Assembly (NCBI GenBank): GCA_013399115.1
Contig: VXAA01001151.1
Coordinates: 864,468-928,467 of the forward strand
DNA: 64,000 bases
Source of the DNA: Anseranas semipalmata
Lineage: Eukaryota > Chordata > Aves > Anseriformes > Anseranatidae
Reading direction: 5' to 3'
The notes below the pieces were generated by a model. That model was not told where the DNA came from and ran no database searches. It saw nothing but the letters and a program-made list of their open reading frames with translations. The position numbers and the translations under genes are program-made. Shown piece after piece: positions 39,463-51,709 of this stretch (within the stretch, counting starts at the first letter, position 1; every line of letters starts with the position of its first letter).

Positions 39463-40490
39463 CTGTGGAAAAAAAAAGCAAAAATTTTTAATAACTGACA
39501 AGAGGAATAAATGCTTTAGGCCTAGGGATATGTCAACATCTGTAATATTGCACGTCTGTTTTGCTCTGTAAAACACATCTTGTAGATGCAAACCATTTAA
39601 GGTAGAAAGAAACATTAGTAAAGAAAAAAAATCATTTATTAGGTAAATGATTCCTTAAAGAGATTCTAAAACAAAACTTTCTAAAGGGATGCTACAAATA
39701 TGTTCAGAGATACATCTTTATACAAATTTAGATTGGAGGTAGGGATGGTGTTAGGAAATAAAAGACAAATGGATCCAGTTGTCTAACATGGAGCAGGTAT
39801 GTGCAAAAGTTACAAGAGATAAAACAGTGTTCTCCAGTATTACATACTTTTTTATGATGATTAAAATTCCTATTTAACATTGATATTGGCACAGCAAAAT
39901 TGGCACAGCTCTCTAAGGGATTTCTGCACATGGGTAATAAGCATTCCTATCCCTTCAGGTCTTTCATTAACACTATCAGAAATGTAATGCTTCAAAAGTT
40001 AATTTGCCCGAGGCACCCTCTCTACGACTATAAGAACATGGAGACAACACACATGCTCTACCATTTTATCATAGTCTGGAGAGCAGCTGTGGATCATGTC
40101 CCTCGGAGGCATACCAGCTAAGCCATTCACAATGTCCCCAGGAAATGCTACTGTTTAGCCTATCGCCATTTCCCCATCACAAATTCTGTCGTTTAAACAA
40201 TGACACAATTATACACTCCTTTTGCTCACATACAGAGATGTAATGCAATGGCTTGGTCACTGCCTTTAACTTAGGAGTAAGGATTCAACTTTCAGTAGAC
40301 TTTAATTTGCCTTCTCTTGGACAAAGTAATTACCAGTGAAGCCCACTGGGGCATTTAACTTTTTAAACTATCAACATGCCCAACTTCTAAAAATCCAAAG
40401 AAAAATATTTATTTTTTCAGAGGTAATGAAATTGTCACACAATGTGTAAACAGCGTTTAAGTACTGAACATTAAAAATATAAGTACTCAC

Positions 40491-40543
40491 AGTAACATGT
40501 TCCCCTAAGCGGATTTCCAAGATACCTATTTTCAGAGTCACAG
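40491..40543 (-). CDS. ATRNL1: ATRNL1 coding exon: end of the last laminin-type EGF module
   Basis: This 53-nt internal exon reads on the minus strand as the last base of a codon, then CDSENRYLGNPLRGTCY, then the first base (T) of a Tyr codon. It is bordered by a pyrimidine-rich acceptor ending ccccctgcag and a strong GTGAGT donor. The two cysteines and the G-NPLRGTC motif are the closing part of the laminin-EGF module that precedes the membrane-proximal region in attractins. The entry phase is 2 and the exit phase 1; the exit matches the AC start of the next exon to form Tyr. The Leu in RYLGNP is Val in the mammalian protein as I recall it, a conservative change. The preceding exon, which should end in CT of a Leu codon after a Cys-rich stretch, was not found up to 64000. 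The exon is too short to be detected as an ORF by itself. Confidence 0.93.
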
Positions 40544-41445
40544 CTGCAGGGGGGAAAAAGACAAAACCAAACATTCCCATTAAACACAGCATAGTTTTAA
40601 CACAAATGCAGCTAGAATATTTATTCCAAATATCATGACTTTGATTACTAGTAGTACAAGCACAGGGAAGTAAAAAGTATTTGATATAGTTCTTAATTTG
40701 GATGTGCTACTTTCTGGAAGCACCTCTCTCTCTTCTCTCCTTACAAAAGAAACACAGAGTGACGAGGCTTTTGAATAAGGCACTTCAGTCATGCTGAAAT
40801 GGGTACCTACTGTAGGACTCATCTCAGGAGGTATGTCTCCAGTAATGAATAAGGGGAGCCAGGCAGGGAGGCTGAGCACGGGATCTCCAATTATCCATGC
40901 TGCCTCAGGGATTGCTCACCCCCTGGCTGGTTTTGATCCCTCCACTGGCTCTCTCCAAGGAGACAGCTGAGCATCAATCAGGGGGATCATTCACTGCAGA
41001 AACTGTTCCCCTGTATTTCTCCCTCTAACATACACAGTCCTGAAACACTACCAGAGCAGGCTTTGCACCCTCAGACACCTTCCACACGTGCTTATGATAT
41101 TCCCTCAGGGATGGAACATATACTCTCAGTTTCAAACCATATAAACACATTACTTCCAACTCTTTAAATGTAAACATAAACAAAATAACCATAAGCATTA
41201 AATAATTACTATGTTTTCACAGCACCACAGAGGACCTAGACATGCTCCAAAGCTGTGCAGACTGCTCTAGAGAGGCCAGTCCTAAGCTATGTGGCTGTAA
41301 CTAGTCCATGCCAACTGGTTCTGAAATTGCAGCCATGTACGTAGTAGCACCGTAAGCATAGAGGTGTCTCAGCTACTCAGCTTCTCTGAATTTCAGAGGC
41401 AGTTGCTTCTCTTCATTGACCAGGCACAGGACACCATGTGAAATC

Positions 41446-41477
41446 GTATTCTGTACATTGTACAGAATACAATGTAC
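41446..41477. repeat. Two overlapping perfect palindromes
   Basis: Arms gtattctgtaca (41446-41457) and tgtacagaatac (41459-41470) are perfectly complementary around a single T. Overlapping them, gtacattgta (41453-41462) and tacaatgtac (41468-41477) pair around cagaa. The two hairpins are mutually exclusive. Confidence 0.9.
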
Positions 41478-42122
41478 TGTATCAAGATTGTTGCCACTGA
41501 AAAACATGTACCTGAAAAGAACTGGAAAAATATCTTTCTTATAAATAAAGATGCAAAGTTGTTTTCAGAGACATGGAATATTCTATAGAATATCAGTGAT
41601 CAAATTGAGTTATATAACATTTCTCTAAAAATGCCATGTACTTTAATAGAAAATGATTATCCTGCTCTTGGTTTTCTTGGCTACTCCATAGAAGTCTCCA
41701 GGAAGATTATAATTTTCTATTAAATATACAGAATGGTTCATAAAACAAAGAGAAAACTTATCACTGCCTATTAAATTTCATAGAAATATTTTCCCACAGG
41801 AAATCTGGCTCAGTTAATAGCTTGGACTACTTTTTCATTACTTTGTTCTCTTACAGAAACTTGAATTGCAAGGAGTTTTTTGTTGTTTTTGTTATTTTAT
41901 TTGTGAGTAATATTAAAAAACTTTCTCACTTCAATGTCATATCAGCTAACCAGTTGCAAACTGTAGAATAATGGTTGCCTTTATGTTGGTTCTCTCCAAT
42001 AGTTTGCAAACTAGTGTTTGCTACCATACTCATTGTTATTTAAAAACAGGTGGATTACCTCCTTGAATCTTTGTTACAATATCATAAAGAAAACCATCAA
42101 AATAGATCAACAGTAGCACTAG

Positions 42123-42175
42123 CACAAAAACAAAACAGAAAAACAGAAAAACAGAAAAACACACACAAAAAAAAA
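42123..42175 (+). repeat. A-rich tandem repeat (CAGAAAAA units, short CA run, poly-A)
   Basis: Three CAGAAAAA units, an ACACAC run and nine A follow one another in a low-complexity tract. Confidence 0.85.
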
Positions 42176-43289
42176 TCAGAAAAAATGATGTTCTGGACTC
42201 TGGCCTTGCCCATTGCTGGTCTTATGTCAGTGAGACACCTCTTTGCAGGGTCAGCTATACAGAAATTCACCACCATTATTTTGGCATAGGAAAAAAGCTT
42301 TTCCCTAAACTCCAAGAAACCAAAAAGCCATCTGTTGTAACTCTAACTGTAGCACAAAATGTGTGGTCTTGTCCACAAGAAACCTTGGCCCTACAGTCCT
42401 TTCCACAGAATTTGGAAAAGAAGGATTGATGCTGAAACCTTTCCTGCATATACTTACAAAGGAGATGACAGAATTATCTCAAGTAATAATATGGGTCTGC
42501 CTGATGCACTTTTTTCTAAAGATCACAAAATAGTAAATTCTTTAAACAGACTACTCTCATAAAAATATCTGAATATCTGTCTGAAAGTGTCATTAGGTTG
42601 GCAATTTTGAAAGAAAGAATTAAGGGGAAAAGATCATTTTTTAATGAAGAGTTTTAAAGAATTTATTCTTTCCTTGTATGCATGATTGTTCCATCCTACC
42701 TATTACACAAAGATGGTGTATCGTGTAACATATTATAATATGATAGAGATTATTGTAACAGGAAATTTTTCTTTATTTGTTTCCCCTCTAAATTGTTTCA
42801 AAGGCGGAAGTAGAATACTACAAGACAAGCAGAAGTCAGAATATATTATTGTTGTTGTGTTTTTTTTTTTTTACACCAGAATACAAAAATATATTTTACA
42901 TAAACAACTCTGCATTCAAAGTCTGAGAAAAAAAGGCAAAAATCTTAGCTTGTCATTCATTGATTATAGCACTACATTACGTATTACATGGAAGAGCAGT
43001 GTCCGACCACCAGCAGCAGTAATCTATTCAACTTTCCATCACGGGACATTAAACAAACTCTGCTGTGAACACATGCTGGCCATAGCACTCACCTGTGGTG
43101 ACTCAACACAGGGTCTGAAAGAAGCTTACTTTGCTCCCGTCACACAATGGAACTTTTTATTCATTTATTTATTGAAAATCTCTATGAAAAAAAGAAAGCT
43201 GTTTGCATACATCATCCCTTCACCATTCAACTACCCTTCTAAACAGATGAAGACATCTCCTGTGGGTCATTAATTATCAGAAATTTTTT

Positions 43290-43315
43290 TGTGATGCTGG
43301 ATTTCCAGCATCACA
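43290..43315. repeat. Perfect 11-bp inverted repeat with 4-base loop
   Basis: The left arm tgtgatgctgg pairs perfectly with the right arm ccagcatcaca across the loop attt. It is preceded by a seven-T run, so on the plus strand the order is T-run then hairpin, and on the minus strand it is hairpin then A-run. Confidence 0.92.
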
Positions 43316-43739
43316 TACACACCTTTCTTCCTATTTATATTACAGAAAAAAAGAGAATACATAAAATAAAAATATCCATCAAAATCAGTCTAATGCACCA
43401 CAGGTTTCACTACTTAAACACACAAAAGAATGGTTAATACAAAAATTATTAGGTATGTAATATTTGCAATGTACAAGTATTCACAAACATTCATTCAAAC
43501 CCCAATAATTATTAATTCCCTGTCAATTTTAGAAGTGACCTTCAAGAATCAAGAAAATGGCAATACAATTTTACAGCTAGCCATTTCAGTTGTTTCAGCA
43601 TAATGCATGATGAAATGATAAAATATGCATACTAAAAAAAAAAAAAGTGAATTACACCACAGCAAAGTATTTTGATATATTATCATACACATTATACTTG
43701 CTGTATCAGGAGTCTTGCAGAAGTCATTGTACTTAAGGA

Positions 43740-44045
43740 GTTAGTGATCTTAGGCAAGCCGTGCCTGGTCTACTCACTTGAGAAGCCTGCACGTGAGCAT
43801 GAGCAGCTGCTGTAAGGGAATGTGCTGGAACGCCCTGTACTGTGTGCTGGAGGGTGTTATGAAAGAGAACTTCCAGCCTGTCTGGAGAAGACATATGGCT
43901 TTGTTATGGCACCACAGTATGGCAGGGAGGAGAAACCTCTCTGTGGGCAGGATCTGTGCAGCATGCCAGGGAAAATGCATCCAGAGATCATCAGGTGCTG
44001 CCTGAACCTGGGGTTTCCAGCATCTGAAGGGACGTAAGATTTACT
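43740..44045. other. GC-richer patch of unknown nature
   Basis: This ~300-bp stretch is visibly richer in G and C than its surroundings and carries overlapping 64-75-codon frames on both strands. A GTGAGT donor-like site is present on the minus strand near 43779-43784 and a GTAAG site on the plus strand near 44034. I recognise no protein or repeat family. It could be a decayed repeat or a non-coding RNA exon. Confidence 0.35.
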
Positions 44046-47000
44046 CACCATTTGTATTCCTCTTTTTTTTTTTAATCTTATATTTTATTATGCTATTCAT
44101 TGTCATGCCATCTTACACTCCACTCCCAGTTCCCTGGTGAAAAACACTTTCATAATGTATATTAGGAGTAGCATGAGGTGGAGTTCTGACTAATTAAGGG
44201 AGTCTGCTTTAATTCAAATAAGTACTATTCAAAAGGTACTATTAAACACTTAGCTTTCAGAACAGTAAAAAGATGAAACTAGTAGGCTTAATCTAAAATT
44301 ATTCATGTGAGTATATATGTGCGGTTCAGACTAAATTTAGTTTTGTCTTTAAATCCTACGCTACTTCATTAAGCATATGCATTGCTCTGCATTAGTCACT
44401 AATTATGGTTCCAATTACAAAATTTTCTATTTGCTGAATTATTTCCTTATGAACTTCCTTCACGGTAGTAATTTTTGTACATTTTCCAAAAGATGGTACA
44501 CATTTGACCATATCTGAAGCATAATATATGCCTCATATCTGTGAATTGGGAGTTATGCCAGTTATTTTATGTGCCATAGGGCTATGGTCATTTGCTTTAA
44601 GTGCTAATAATGAATGAGCAGTTCCTCTCTGGCACGCCTCCAGAGACACAGCTCCCATTTACAAGGACAAACGGAGGAATGCTCCTACCAGGTTAGATAC
44701 AAGTTCTATGGTTTGTTCCAGTACAAAAGTATTCATCAAGCTCACTGACCTTCTTGTGGCCTGCTATTAACAGTTATCCTCCAACCTCTCCCTCAATTAT
44801 CTTTTCAAAACTAAACCACTTTCTTCTCCACTCCCAGTATTTCCTGGGAGTTCAAAATAGAAATCAGCATTAAATTGGTAATATATGTGAGCCAAGTTAA
44901 CTGTTTATGTATTTGTACATAACTTTTTGACATTCTCTTCAAATACCATAAATGTCTCCAAGAGCACATGTTTACAATAAGATTCACAGATTTTTATTTA
45001 TGTTTATAATGAACGAAAGACCTTTTTTGTAAGAGTGTGTTTACAAATGGCCCTGTGTTGGAGCTTAGTAATGTGTATGATTTTGTGCACTATAACAACA
45101 TCTTTCAAACTTAAGAAAGCTAAGGAAGTGGCAAGTATATAAAGTCTAATTTTATTATGCTTACTGGTATCTCCCTTAAGCAGGTACCTTCAAGCCTCTC
45201 ATCTAAATAAATATAAACACCAACCTAGATATACAGCTTTCTAGACTAATGATTTGATCAGCTGTAAACCTTTTTATAACAGTTCGTCTAACCTTTGATC
45301 ATGAAGGCAGGATCTTCTGCAGTTCTGCTGCCACAACTAATTGCTAAGCCTTTCCTTTCAATTGAAAGTGAAGCAAAAAAGAAAGGGGGAACGGGAAGAA
45401 AAACTGAACTTAGATTCCTCTAGCCACATACTTTGACTTGGGGCATCATAAGAGGACTATGAAGCATTACGACATACTACTACATATTACTGCACTTGAA
45501 TCACTCACAGCCACTAACTGTAATTGGCTGTGCTTCATAACAGTTTGGGAACAATGCCATTGAAACTGGCTATTTTTGGCTCAGGATTGGTGACTCCTGA
45601 ATGAAAGCACCAACATTGGCAGACACTGCTCTTGGCCTATTAACCAGTCCAGAACAGTGAGTGACCGATACCTGCAATCCTGATTCACACTTGTACATGG
45701 ATGGAAGAGAACAAAATTCCCAGGTTTTGACCTAGGCCTTCTTGGTTTCAATAGCTTTTACACTGAACTGCAAAGGAATAGCCACACCCTCCAACCGTGA
45801 AATTTCCTAGGTCAACAACAGTTAGACTTGGTCAGTAAACGTGAGTGAGCTAGTAACCAGCAGAGCTTTGCTACACCAGAAAACCACCTGTTTCATGTAC
45901 TGGAAGTTCAAACACATTTAAAAGAGTCAGAAGCAGCATCATTCTTCCATTAAAATGCTAAGATTCAAATGTGATAATTAAGCTCAGATGATATATTTAC
46001 TGAAAAATAGGTATTGTATGTCAAATTAATTTGTGCTTTGTGACTGTCAGAGAATAGGCTTGTTTAATCACTATTATTGTATTTTTATCCTACTACTATA
46101 ATCTTTAATTTGCTACAGTGAAATACACAAATTAATAATCTATAAGAGGGATATATTTGCATTTAAGGGACTTAACCATAAGTGTTGTTCTTGACTGTAT
46201 TGACATTGCACTATATTGTCCAAAAGTTTTCCATTAATAAAGAAACGTGAATAGTTCTATCAATTTTTTGACTACAATAAAGTATCTTTGGTTCTAATGC
46301 AAAAATTGGACACTTTCACTTCTCTCAGTGCCAAACTCCTTCCAGTCATAAGCAAACTTTGTGCTGTAGATATAAAGAACTATCTGCCTACATCTTATGA
46401 TAATGGTCACCTACAAGGGTAAAAGGTACTAGGATTTACACTTCCAGTTAGGAGTTTTTAATAATGTGGGGAAATGATTTATTTGTTTCCTCTTGTAAGT
46501 GCATATAATGATGTCTTGAGACAATGTTTTTTCTGTAGATTAATTTGTCTCTTCTTCATATAATTCATGAAAAAAGGCCGAGGCCTATATTTTTTTTTTT
46601 TAATCTAGGCTGATCTCACCAGAAGAAAAAATAAAATATTCTAGCTTCATAAGCAGATTTTCTATTTCCAAATTTCCCTCATTGTATTCAAATCCATTTT
46701 CTCAGGAAAATCAAAAATAACTAATGTTACAAGGTTTTTGTATATTCCTTGAAGTAATGATACTTCAATCATAAAATGCATTGCACTACAGGAGAAAATA
46801 AACTTTAAAACAGGTGACAAATTTATCACAAAATTATATAACTAAAAGAATTGTTTATGAGAAAATATGATTTTCTAATAAACTCTAGATTGTATTTTCA
46901 TCTCTTCTTCTGTACAAGAATTATGTGAACTACAGTCATCATTTGGAACCACCTGGACAAAAATATATATATATTTTAGTTAACTTTTATGAATTAGAAA

Positions 47001-47414
47001 CAAAACAGATTTCACATGCCAATGATTTGTTACTACTTACTCTGAACCAGAAAATGTCCATGGCCTTATCCTGTGCTACTGGCACTTGTCTCTACAGATG
47101 TCCGTATTTCTGGCAGTGATGCACACAAACTTTTATGTAAGTAAAAGGGTAAACTTCAAAGAGCAGACCTCTCTCCTATCACAAACTGTTCTTTCAAAGT
47201 GGGGAACAAGAAATATGTACATTTCTTCTTTTGTATTTTGAAAGAGTTAAGAGAAAATTATCGTCCTAAAGATGAAGTTCAACAACTAAAATCTAATCCA
47301 ATATATCCAGTTTTAGGTGAACCCGCTCAGAACACTTTAACTGAATAAAGTATACTGAAGTATATAACAAAGTTTTTTTTTTGTTGTTTTTGTTCAAGAA
47401 TAAGCTTTTATGAT

Positions 47415-47550
47415 GGTCTAAATTCCCTTGTGTATGAGGAAATATGCATAGGAACAGGTTGTTTGATTACATAAAAATGGTGACGTGGGACATGTTACCA
47501 TGAGGTACTGAATGCCTTCTTCATTCAGTAGATTGCTTTCAAGATTTTTG
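47415..47550 (+). repeat. LINE-like (probable CR1 ORF2-derived) segment, copy 1
   Basis: It shares an ordered series of blocks with a second copy at 48490-48622: tctaaattcc, gaacaggttgtt, gattacataaaaatggt, aggtactgaatgccttctt and cattcag-agattgcttt. The core encodes VLNAFF, resembling the EVLNAFFASVF motif that I recall upstream of the reverse transcriptase domain in CR1 ORF2. The frame is broken. Family assignment is by motif only. Confidence 0.55.
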
Positions 47551-48489
47551 GGAAGTATCTACAGTAGAACTTGGTTTATTTTGGGAAAGTATCTACAGTC
47601 ATGAACAGGGGGGCTGGAAAGGACTGCTTTATGCCTGTCACAGAAAATTTCTTTCTGGCAGGCCCTTCCATCAAACTTTCTCTGGAGCCCAGAGAGAAGC
47701 ACAGCTCAGCTTCTCCGATTGTCAGTCACATTCCAGGTTGCAAGCATCCTGAAAATTTGCTAGCACATGACTTTACGGGGATGTGTTGTCCCTAAAATAA
47801 ATAGTGGTGTCTCAGCTTTAAGAATTAGCTAGAATTTAAAAGATGTACTAAAATATACTCCTTAAACTAGACATGCTTGAAAAATGAAACAGCAAAGAAA
47901 AACTGTTATTAATTACAAAACTGAAATCTAAGATACAGAAATGAAATGTCAAATAAACCAGTTCTCAGCATATTTTTTTCTAGCTTAAAATGGTCTTCCA
48001 ATATATGACAATATTTTCAACATTTCAGTATTTATACAGTACATCATAACAATAATGATTTATTATAGAAACACCTTATTAAATGTACTATCTAAAGATA
48101 GTCTGCCTTTCTTCATAGCTGCAAAAATTCATAGATTAATAATAGCAATGACAAATTCAGAATTTAAAATGCACATTGGTGAGAGGTGTTTTAGAAAACG
48201 CATTTGAATAATTACGAAAAGGAAACAAAGCTAAGAAAAAGAAAGCAGAAAAAAAAGATTTTTTAACAAGACATGAAAAGAGGCTCTTGCAAGTTTTTGT
48301 ATCTTCAGATGTTAGCAAATTTGCACTGTTAAAACTGTGCAATTCTATAGCATTGCCTATTAAAACCACTCTCTCCGGCAATGACTAATCTCAGAGAATA
48401 TGCTTGCAACTACTCAACAGGTGAAAGTTTATTGACATCCCATGGCTTTTTGCTAACATTTTAGTCTGTCCCAAACCCACTTTGCACTA

Positions 48490-48622
48490 GATCTAAATTC
48501 CTTGTATTTGAGGAACCAGATATAGAAACAGGTTGTTGATTACATAAAAATGGTCACACAGGACTAGGAAAAGGCTGAGGTACTGAATGCCTTCTTCATT
48601 CAGGAGATTGCTTTAAAGATTT
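48490..48622 (+). repeat. LINE-like (probable CR1 ORF2-derived) segment, copy 2
   Basis: This is the second copy of the block at 47415-47550, and it keeps the longer ctaggaaaaggctgaggtac context that codes KAEVLNAFF, closer to the CR1 ORF2 motif. It lies about 1,075 bp from copy 1 in the same orientation, followed within about 300 bp by an isolated CR1 3' tail. The two may be remnants of one 5'-to-3' element. Confidence 0.55.
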
Positions 48623-48927
48623 TTCTTTTATTTTGGGGAATAAAAACACTATTTATGTATTTGAGGATGCTGTATGTACACTATTTCTACAAGACATCAA
48701 GAGATGCAAGTTCCTTTCTCTCTTTCCACTTCAAATTGTATAAGGTAACTTTGAGCATTTTCTTGTCATGTAAGTCTACAATTTATCTCAATATGGCAAT
48801 TAATACTTTCCAAAAAATGGTAAATTTGGATGATGCCAAGACAATAATGATGATTCAGAAGCAAAGAGCAATGCCCATTTTGAGTGGAGAGTGGCAGCGC
48901 ATGCATGCCCAAATGCTTTTTATATAA

Positions 48928-48987
48928 GGAGTTGGACTCAGTGATCTTTGTGGGTCCTTTCCAACTTGGGATATCCTATGATTTTAT
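48928..48987 (+). repeat. CR1 LINE extreme 3' tail
   Basis: The segment reads ggagttggactcagtgatct, then ttgtgggtcctttccaactt and gggatatcctatgatttta. This is the standard CR1 terminal sequence with only a few substitutions. Only about 60 bp are recognisable. Confidence 0.88.
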
Positions 48988-51687
48988 ACTATATAGAATT
49001 TTAGAAAACAGTGATGTTATCCAAGTTATTTCTCTACCTGTAACAACAACTTACACAATGTTAATGACTTCTTACACTATGAATGTGAAAAATAATAGTA
49101 CAAAGGTTTAAGTATATTATACAGTGCAACTAGCAAGCTATCATTCTTACTGTTAGGAGGCCAAAACTCCATTTATTACATGATGTTTTCAAATCATATT
49201 TTCAATGTTCCTAGGTGACTATGGAATTGCTGGCTCTAGTAAGTTATTCAGTAAGTATGTTCATAATATTAACTTATCATACTTGTTTCCTGTGGCATTT
49301 ACTGAAATTGACAGAGAATTGTACCTTCTCCTTGAATAAAACTGAATGATGAGCTGTCAGAAACATTGTGAAGTGACCCACAGGAGAGTGATCATTTAAA
49401 ACCAAGTATGGAGATAGGGCAGCTTCCAGGCTCCTAGCTTCTTTCTGTTCTTCTGGCCTTTAAAACCACATTTTTGTCCTTTGGACGATTTCAGTATCTG
49501 TAAGTCTACCCCATATATTGTTCTGATAAATTCTTTTCCTGTCTAATGTTAATCTTCCTTTAGCTTTTCCTTTACTCCCTCACCCAATACCTGTGAAAGT
49601 CCATCAAATTCATGTCTTATGTCTACCATTGTCCTACCATAAGCATGTCTGGCTTCCTTTCAAGTTCTTTTTAATATCTAAGACATCAACCCCATCTAAC
49701 CTGCACCATCTTTTATTTGACTTTATTAAAAAAGATACCAATCCAAGAGATACAGAAATATCTATTAGGAAGAGAACACACAGAAGTGTATGGTGGTTGG
49801 AGAAAGTATGAAGACCAATACATGTTCACTTTTCTCTGGTCTCCTTCCTATGAAGAGCCCTGATCTCCATTAGCCCATTATAGTCCAGAATCTTGTAAAT
49901 TTCCTGGAGCAGAGATGACACCGATACTCCTTTACGAAGTGCCAAATAAGCGGAAATAAATGTTCCTGTCTATGTTATAACAACAACAGTATATCTTCCA
50001 ATACTTCCAGTCTTGGCTGACTCCACTCAAAATGTTACCTTCCCTTTAAGAAGAAACGTTATAATAAATGGCTATAAAAAGGAAAGAAAAGTTGACTAAA
50101 AATCACACTGTAGCCTCATGGCAGGTTACTGCAAAGTATTTTATAGCAGGAGTTCTGGTCTGTCAGTCTTGAACATAGTTCAAACTCTGTTTATGTTGTT
50201 TTTGATGGGCAGGCTGCAGAGAGCTACCATGAACAGCTATGCTTGCTTCTGTGCAAGTACGTTGCAGAACAGAGCCTTTGAATCTGTGAGTAATCCCAAT
50301 GACTTCCCAAAGGGCAATTCACAGAATAAAGCACTTTTCAAAACAATGAGCACAAAATCTCACCCTAAATGACTGAATGAGGAGAAAAAAAAACATGTTA
50401 CCTACTACAAGAGCTCTGGTGACTGACTTGCAATGGATGAGAAAATTCTGCACCCCAGCTGGGAGTGACTGGGACCCTCCTCAAAAAGCAATTTTATCAT
50501 CCCAGACCGCACCTCAAGGATTCAATTCCTCTACAGAGTGGGACTATATGAGAACAGCTTTGGTTGGATTTATGATTAGTAATTCATCTCCCATGTTTTG
50601 CAAACATCACACTTAGATGCTTAAACTAGCTATGGCTACAATTACCCAAGATGTGTATATTTCAGTAGGAATGAACAGTTATTTTGCAGAAAAAAAAGGT
50701 GCTTTATTTGCTTCCTGGCTACGGCAAGGGTGACAAACCTGTCCAAACATTTTTATAATTAATGTGTTTCAAAGTATTCCAAAACTTTGTACCTTTCTAT
50801 TGGCTACTGAAAAATAAAATCTGCCTGGTTAAACTGTCATAACACAGTCCTGAGCAAATAGCCTGGACACCTGAAATATGTTACTTCCACAGGGCCATGC
50901 TAAACAAAACACTCTCACAGCTGAAAAATTTGATAGCTGTTTATGATTTATTGTGTTCTAACTAAATACCCTCATAAAAATATTTGCTTGCTAGCAATGG
51001 GTCCCATGAACATATTTACGATCTAAGACTAACTAGTTATATGACCAACCACATGCCCCTGCGTGACAGTAAGTTTAAAAAAAAGAAAAAAAAAAAGAAG
51101 AAAGGAAAACTGCTGTAGCAGAATGCTTTAGTGCATCGCTGGGACTGATGAATGTGGTAGATTAAGGGGAAAAAAAATCAGGATTACAGAGTACTGAAAT
51201 TTACTAAAATGGGGACCTTTTTTGACGTCAGAGGCAAATAAAGACAACCCAGGAGGCATCCAAAAATCCTGTTTGGTAATCCAAACATACAGTAGAGTTG
51301 GGATATTACTGATACAGAGATTGTGTGGGAACAGTTACGGCATAATTCCTTCACAAATCTCTATTTCACCAGCCTTGAGCGTTTCTATTTTCTATCCATC
51401 ATTTTCTGACTGTCTGTTGGGTTTGCTTCTTAACTCAAGCCTGCATAGGATAATAGGCTACAATTACATTAACCGCCTTTCATCTCAGTTTGAATTAAAT
51501 TTGTTCTGCATGCCAGCATGAAAATCCGTCCCAAGTCATTTTGCTTAAGTCAAAGAATAATAAACTGCCTCAGTCCAATAAAATGGCCAATGGTTTTAAT
51601 ATTGTGAAATATTCAGATTTTTTTTTCTGAGATAAGCCCAAAATTAGTACCTAGGCGAAGAAGTTTCAGTTACAATATTTGCCAGAA

Positions 51688-51709
51688 ATATAATATAATA
51701 TAATATAAA
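51688..51709 (+). repeat. TAATA pentanucleotide microsatellite
   Basis: Four perfect or nearly perfect ATAAT units lie in tandem. Confidence 0.9.

Larger units (their letters stand above)
17788..40490 (-). other. ATRNL1: ATRNL1 intron, 22.7 kb, phase 1
   Basis: This long intron runs from the EGF-end exon to the exon encoding SLLIDYQ. It contains poly-A and poly-T runs (19265-19283, 20614-20638), a segment around 20040-21400 of slightly higher GC with several unrelated short frames on both strands (perhaps a decayed repeat), the repeated block at 25516-25633 and 26588-26715, a TTG-rich tract at 31085-31147, a C-run at 33487-33497, a CAA repeat at 36541-36562, an N at 39330 and a candidate alternative exon at 39368-39462. 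No other coding exon was recognised. Confidence 0.85.
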
